From positions 1,436,056-1,500,055 of the forward strand of contig JAQFVV010000141.1 of NCBI GenBank assembly GCA_028023455.1: a DNA stretch of 64,000 nt, in the 5' to 3' direction. Position numbers and translations under genes: made by a program. This document shows positions 59,033 to 64,000 of the stretch, one piece after another. Each line of letters starts with the position of its first letter. The first letter of the stretch is position 1. The notes below the pieces were generated by a model, which was not told where the DNA came from, ran no database searches, and was given only the letters and a program-made list of their open reading frames with translations. The DNA is from Epiperipatus broadwayi (Eukaryota; Onychophora; Udeonychophora; Euonychophora; Peripatidae).

Positions 59033-60560
59033 CACCCAAATGCACCACTGGCACATCCAAATGATAAATAACATCAAAATAACTACAAACAGTCACATGA
59101 CCATTCATTAGAAAATCACATTTATCATCTATAATTAAAAGTTAAAGTGCAAATTCAACACATCTATGCTTGAGCAAATCACGTGATTAAAATATACGAA
59201 ATATAAAAAAAAAAATGTAAATAAAAAAAAAAATTGAAATACAAAAGCTTATAATTTCTACAATATGAATTTAAAATACTTAAATAAAAGAAGTAGAGAA
59301 AAAAAATAATGGACACATATATTACTTAATAAACCAAATTTTCAATGAACATAAAATTGATCAAACCAAGCTTATAATTTCGAAATACTAAAAGCTTCTA
59401 AAATACAAATTTTATTACAATATAATGGGCCTATAACACGTATTAAAATAACATAAATGTTGAATAAATATAGAAACAACTACCAACGGATTTTAATTAG
59501 ATAAATAATAATAAATTACATTTTATCTAAGCTTTAGATGAAAAAAATGATTAAAGTAAAGAATAATCAATTTTACAATTAATAAAATATTAGTAAATCT
59601 GATTTTTTTTTATCAAAGTGAATAATGTTATGTGTTTCTCACATGTCAGTATTTTCTGACAGATTGATAAAAAATATGGTAGAGATTTATTAATGAAATT
59701 TTTCAAAGATTGTATCACTACCTTCCAATGATGAAAAGGTTAGTGTTTAACTTATTTAAAATCCAATACTTGTTTGACATTTGAAATTATCAACAAATTT
59801 ATATTAAAATCTGTAAATATTTTTTAAATATATTTCTGGTTTCATTTATTAATGGTAAAAGTAACTTCGATGATAAAAAATGGAAAATTATGTATATAGA
59901 TATATAGATTTGTATCAATTTCAAGAGCCTGTAAGGACCTCACGTGATTAAGTGTAGACCTGATATCCACATCAGCAGATCAAATGTGAACTATGCTATT
60001 TTTATCCTCATATTTTTTTCTAATTACCTGACACAAATGAAACAGGTAACAACAGAGTTTCTTTCTGGTAAAAAAAATCCTGTTAATTGTAAAATTAATA
60101 TGTTTTATTTCATTTGGTTATAGCCACATATTGTAATATAATAAATGTTTTAAAATGTATAAACTTTATTTTTTTTTTTTTCAAAATTAAAAGCTTGGTA
60201 TTATTAATTTTAAATTATATTAACATGTGCTTATGGGCACATATTGTAATATAATTTGCATTTTAGAAGTATAAGCTTTTAGTATTTTAAAATTATAAAA
60301 TCAGACTTTTGCATTTTTGGATGATACTCCCTATCATCAAAAATATCCTTCCCCCTGCCCACATACTTCAACACTTTCCACTACCATTATTGCAATGATG
60401 TTCGGATTTTGGAATTTATTAGCGCTTAGTATTTAGATTGTGCTCACCACAATTTAAATTCTAAGGACTGCCCAAAATCACAGATGACACATTTAATTGA
60501 CACTGGGTGGAGTTTTCAATATCATTTATCACTTAATATGTCAGTGGTGGATTTGGGTGG
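59033..60560. mobile_element. 1.5-kb element with long diverged inverted repeats
   Basis: The left arm (59033-about 59460) and right arm (about 60126-60560) are reverse complements with substitutions and indels. At the outer ends CACCCAAATGCACCACTGGC pairs with the complement of gccagtggtggatttgggtg-like sequence. Inner landmarks are aaatactaaaagctt-taaaa-acaaa and attacaatat. The inner right arm contains a local duplication (cacatattgtaatataat at 60126 and 60238). The centre (59460-60120) has no ORF. This looks like a non-autonomous DNA transposon or foldback element of some age. Confidence 0.6.
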
Positions 60561-60737
60561 TTCTTAAAATTTAAAATGGGAGTGAACACACTCTAAATCC
60601 GCACTATATAATCTTATAATTAAATGTAAAGGTCTAGTTTAATTAGTGAATAAATACAAATTTTGCTGCGATTGCGTATCACAAAAGTATTATTAATAAT
60701 AATTTTTTATCATAGAAAAATAATAATAATAATAATA

Positions 60738-62560
60738 ACGTTTTGCTAACACGCACATAACGTAAAGCTATATAAAATAATAATAATTAATAAGTTGATA
60801 GTTTAAAAATATTACCAGTTATTTGTTTGTTGTGTCTAGCTTCTTACATGTAATATTGTAAAATAAAGTAAATACTTTATATTACAAAGATATCAGAAAT
60901 TCTTTATACAATGTTTGTTTCTTATTTCTGATCCTTTATAGATTATAACTAAAGTTATATTTTAATAAGCAAAAATCGCATATTATTCAATAAATTTAAA
61001 TAAATGAAGAGTATGTTTTCTTGGGTTCAGGATTTAATTAACTTAGAATTAATTCTTTTAATTATAAATTATCTCCGTATATTTATATAAGCGTATTTCA
61101 TAGAAAACTAATACGTCAACAATTCCATGGCTATACCAATTTATTAAATGGTTTAAACTACAAAAACAATATATTTTTTTCATATTTTTTAAAAACAATA
61201 TACATATACGGATACTCATTCATATGTTATTAAATAAAAGTATTGTTTCAGCTTGATGTCTGTATTTCTTCAAAATAATATACATAAGCTTATAAATAAA
61301 TATTAAAAATTACAGTAATTAATTTTTTTTAAAAAGTACAAAAATATAAATGTCACTTAGGATCCCTTTCTATTGCGGCTCTAATTAAAGTTTATATTAG
61401 TTCACAAAGACTAAGAGAGTAGTCAAAAGCGCTTCTAAGAGATGTTTATATTTTTTGTTCTTTTTAAAAAAAAAATACTGTATTTTCTAATATTTATTTA
61501 TACGTTTAGTAGAGAGAGAGAGAGAAAAAGAAATATGTTAATATCAAAGTTCTGTTTTAATAAAGATTGTATGTATCTCTGAAATATCTTAAAAAGTACC
61601 CGACTGTAGAAAAGATACAATAGCAAACAGATGTGAAGGCTTTAGTCTATCTTTTCTATAAATTGTTAACTATTACTTTGAACAATCCGATGAGATCGAT
61701 TAGGGGTTTTCTCAATTTGACATAAATTTTGTAGCAGTAGAATATTAAGTATTTTTTCTGAGGATAGTTAACAGATCAGTTTTAATACAGATATGGAAAT
61801 TTTTTTATGTGTCATATGGCAAACGGCAGAGCAATTGAAAGGGCAGTGAATTTTAAAACAATTTTTCCTCTCATTAACTTATAGTTAATGATTGCTTACA
61901 AATAAGTCAGTTTTATAATTATATATGTAGCTTATCAGTACAAGTATAAAAAAGCTGTAGTAGTCACTATTTTTTATAAAATTATATATATATATATATT
62001 TAGGTTATTACAGTGGTATCTATAGAATATATAGTTTTACCTCCTTGTTTTATATATATATTTACTGTTTAATACGTAGAGAAACACACATATTGGTGTA
62101 CTTATTTTAGAATGTTGACTGCCAGAATGTGCATTGAAAATGAAAGAAAAAAATATTATATAATTCAAAATAAAAATAAACAATATAATTCATCTTAATT
62201 AAGTTATATTAAAATTGAAATGATTTCTCCATTATTTAAATTATTTATGTACTTACCATATTGTAATTATTATAAAAAAGATAAGAGTATTAGCATTAGT
62301 AAAATGTAAATAATTATATAATCCTTTGTATTACTATTTTAAATGCCCACATAAACATACATGAATAAAAAAACAAAGCATTAATTTTAATATAATAATT
62401 ATAAATACTTAAAATGTTTCTGCCTACCATTGTTTAAAATTGCTACATTAGATTTCTAAGTATATATCTTGACGTCAATAACTTTTGTAAGTGTTAAGAT
62501 ATTCGTATCACTTATAGATTAGTTTTGTCAGGTAATATGGAGATCAATAATGTAAACCAC
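60738..62560 (+). repeat. 1.9-kb diverged repeat, copy 2
   Basis: Second copy of 54570-56480, lacking the MITE-like insert but including, at 61256-61510, a sequence that also occurs at 49139-49345. It follows a short AAT run (60719-60737), as copy 1 follows a long one. No ORF. A TA array lies at 61983-62001. Confidence 0.65.
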
Positions 62561-62939
62561 ATATGAAAATTGAAAGAATAGAAAAAGGAAATTTTTATGA
62601 TAATAATTATCAAATATAGTTTTTTTTTTTTTTACAAAAGTGTCTAATGTTGACAATTTTCTCTAACTTTTGTAAATTAAAAATTAATAGGATATGTAAA
62701 TTATCAAATAAAACTCTGAGTTATATAAAATGATTATTTCGCATGATATAATTATATGATATAATTATTCAATACAAATCCTTATTGTATAAACAAAGGC
62801 AATATTTAAAATATGTAAATAGTTTTATTAATATAAATAATATTGACGAATGGTTTAATTGTAAAAAATATTCATCAACGTTGTATTAATGGATATTATA
62901 ATTAGGTTTGCATAAAATTTGAAAAAAAAAATATATATT

Positions 62940-64000
62940 ATACAGTAAATGTTATTACAAATAGACCTGAAAATAATATTTATGTTCATTTATCTAAAGG
63001 GGATTTGGAATTCAGAAAAAATACGTATTGAATTTTGGTTGGAAAATACGATCTAGAATTAAAATTTGATGCTGGAAATTCTTTAAGTGAAGTTAATTGC
63101 GATGTTTACACTACAAATTAATTAGTAAAGAAAGTAAAAGATAAATATTTTAAAAGTAGAATTAATTGTAATTGGACATTGCATATATTTAAATTTAAAC
63201 GGTTTATTGTTGATAATAATATCGTTTGTTTGGAAAAAAAGATTAGGAATATGTATAATGTGAAAATCTACATATTATGATTATTATTTCTCAAATGATC
63301 ATGTGATTGTTGTTAGTACTTATAAATTATATCCATCAGCTGCCAATTGGGCTAGGAATGTTTCAAATATTAAATTACATTAAAAATGAACCATTGAGAT
63401 TAATGATCGATCTTTGTGGTGCTTTTTGTTATCAAACATGTAAATTTATTAAAAGGATGGTACAAGATATAATTGGTTTTGGAGAGCATGCAATAAGTTC
63501 ACCGTTTGATTTATTGATAAAATTTGTAATATTAAAATCAATAAAAATTCTATTCTTTGTACATTAGAAATCAGTGAAATGTAATGATATATTGATAGAG
63601 TAAAGTCGACTAAAATTATATCTGATGCATTATATTTTTAAAAAGTTAATTCTAAAATGATAATGTTTATAATTAATACAGTATATTTAATTTCATTGAT
63701 AAAAACACGTATACACAAATTCAAGAATGACTTATATTAAATGAATAATGGTTGCCCAATAGGTTTTTTTTTGTACATGATGTCAACTTATGAAAATAAA
63801 ATTTTGAAAAATGATATTCATTACGATAAAATTATTATATAACCAGCCTGTGTCGACTGTGTGTTTATATATAGTAAAAAGCGTCAATTGATAATTTATT
63901 TAATGAATTAAATAATATAGAAGGCCTACAGAGGACTAAAAAGATGAAGAATTAATGTCAGTAAAATGTATTGATATTAAAATAACCCAAAATATAAATA
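62940..64000 (+). pseudogene. Penelope-like reverse transcriptase relic (runs off the window)
   Basis: Plus-strand fragments in changing frames. The open frame at 63307-63567 reads MIDLCGAFCYQTCKFIKRMV and then HAISSPFDLLIKF, which fits the finger region of PLE reverse transcriptases, where the chain passes from the TYKLAK-like strand to the -SS-DF- strand. Further on (63750-63900) come NNGCPIGF (the QxxGxPxG motif), a PACVDCVFIYS segment in the place of the YVDD box (second Asp lost) and a short end resembling LN-I. Stops are frequent and the copy is old. Upstream sequence from about 62990 (LKFDAGNSLSEVNC and beyond) may be its N-terminal part. Confidence 0.55.

Overview
The window is a very AT-rich, gene-poor stretch of animal nuclear DNA. 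The signs are long (TA)n arrays, A/T homopolymers, class A GPCR coding sequence, Gypsy-type LTR retrotransposons, Penelope-like elements (PLEs) with GIY-YIG endonuclease, and a tRNA-derived retro-insertion. The sequence does not fix the species. An invertebrate metazoan such as a mollusc, flatworm or cnidarian fits; nothing looks prokaryotic. Only one host gene is convincing: an intronless class A (melatonin-receptor-like) GPCR on the minus strand at 47332-48285. Almost everything else recognisable is retroelement or repeat. Layout: 1-13.7 kb is mostly unannotatable AT-rich DNA with a 240-bp direct repeat pair and a G-rich tract beside a TATA box. 13.8-20.2 kb holds an 840-bp foldback, a LINE-like relic with a (TAA)n tail, a PLE palindrome carrying two GIY-YIG fragments, and TA arrays. 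20.8-32.7 kb holds the two halves of an old LTR copy lying on either side of a ~9.8-kb interval that contains a pol-deleted Gypsy element (gag plus integrase C-terminus) with 1.5-kb terminal direct repeats. 33.1-45.2 kb is a nested block: a tRNA-like retro-insertion, a 2.18-kb TGTAA...TTACA element (family 3), then a decayed PLE whose right terminal repeat was split by a 7-kb LTR element (family 2). Family 2 has ~1.85-kb LTRs, a primer-binding-site-like sequence, a polypurine tract and a single coiled-coil ORF with one in-frame stop, but no pol. 45.2-52.4 kb holds the GPCR, a second family 3 copy and another PLE palindrome. 52.4-64 kb is mostly non-coding, with a 1.9-kb diverged repeat pair, a MITE-like insertion, a long inverted-repeat element and a PLE reverse-transcriptase relic at the right edge. 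The most unusual theme is that several elements beginning TGTAA and ending TTACA sit directly inside (TA)n arrays. In family 2 the sequence spanning LTR end and primer-binding-site start is itself iterated (three modules in one LTR, eight in an older copy). Coordinates of repeat boundaries come from reading by eye and should be taken as accurate to a few bases at identical stretches and tens of bases elsewhere.
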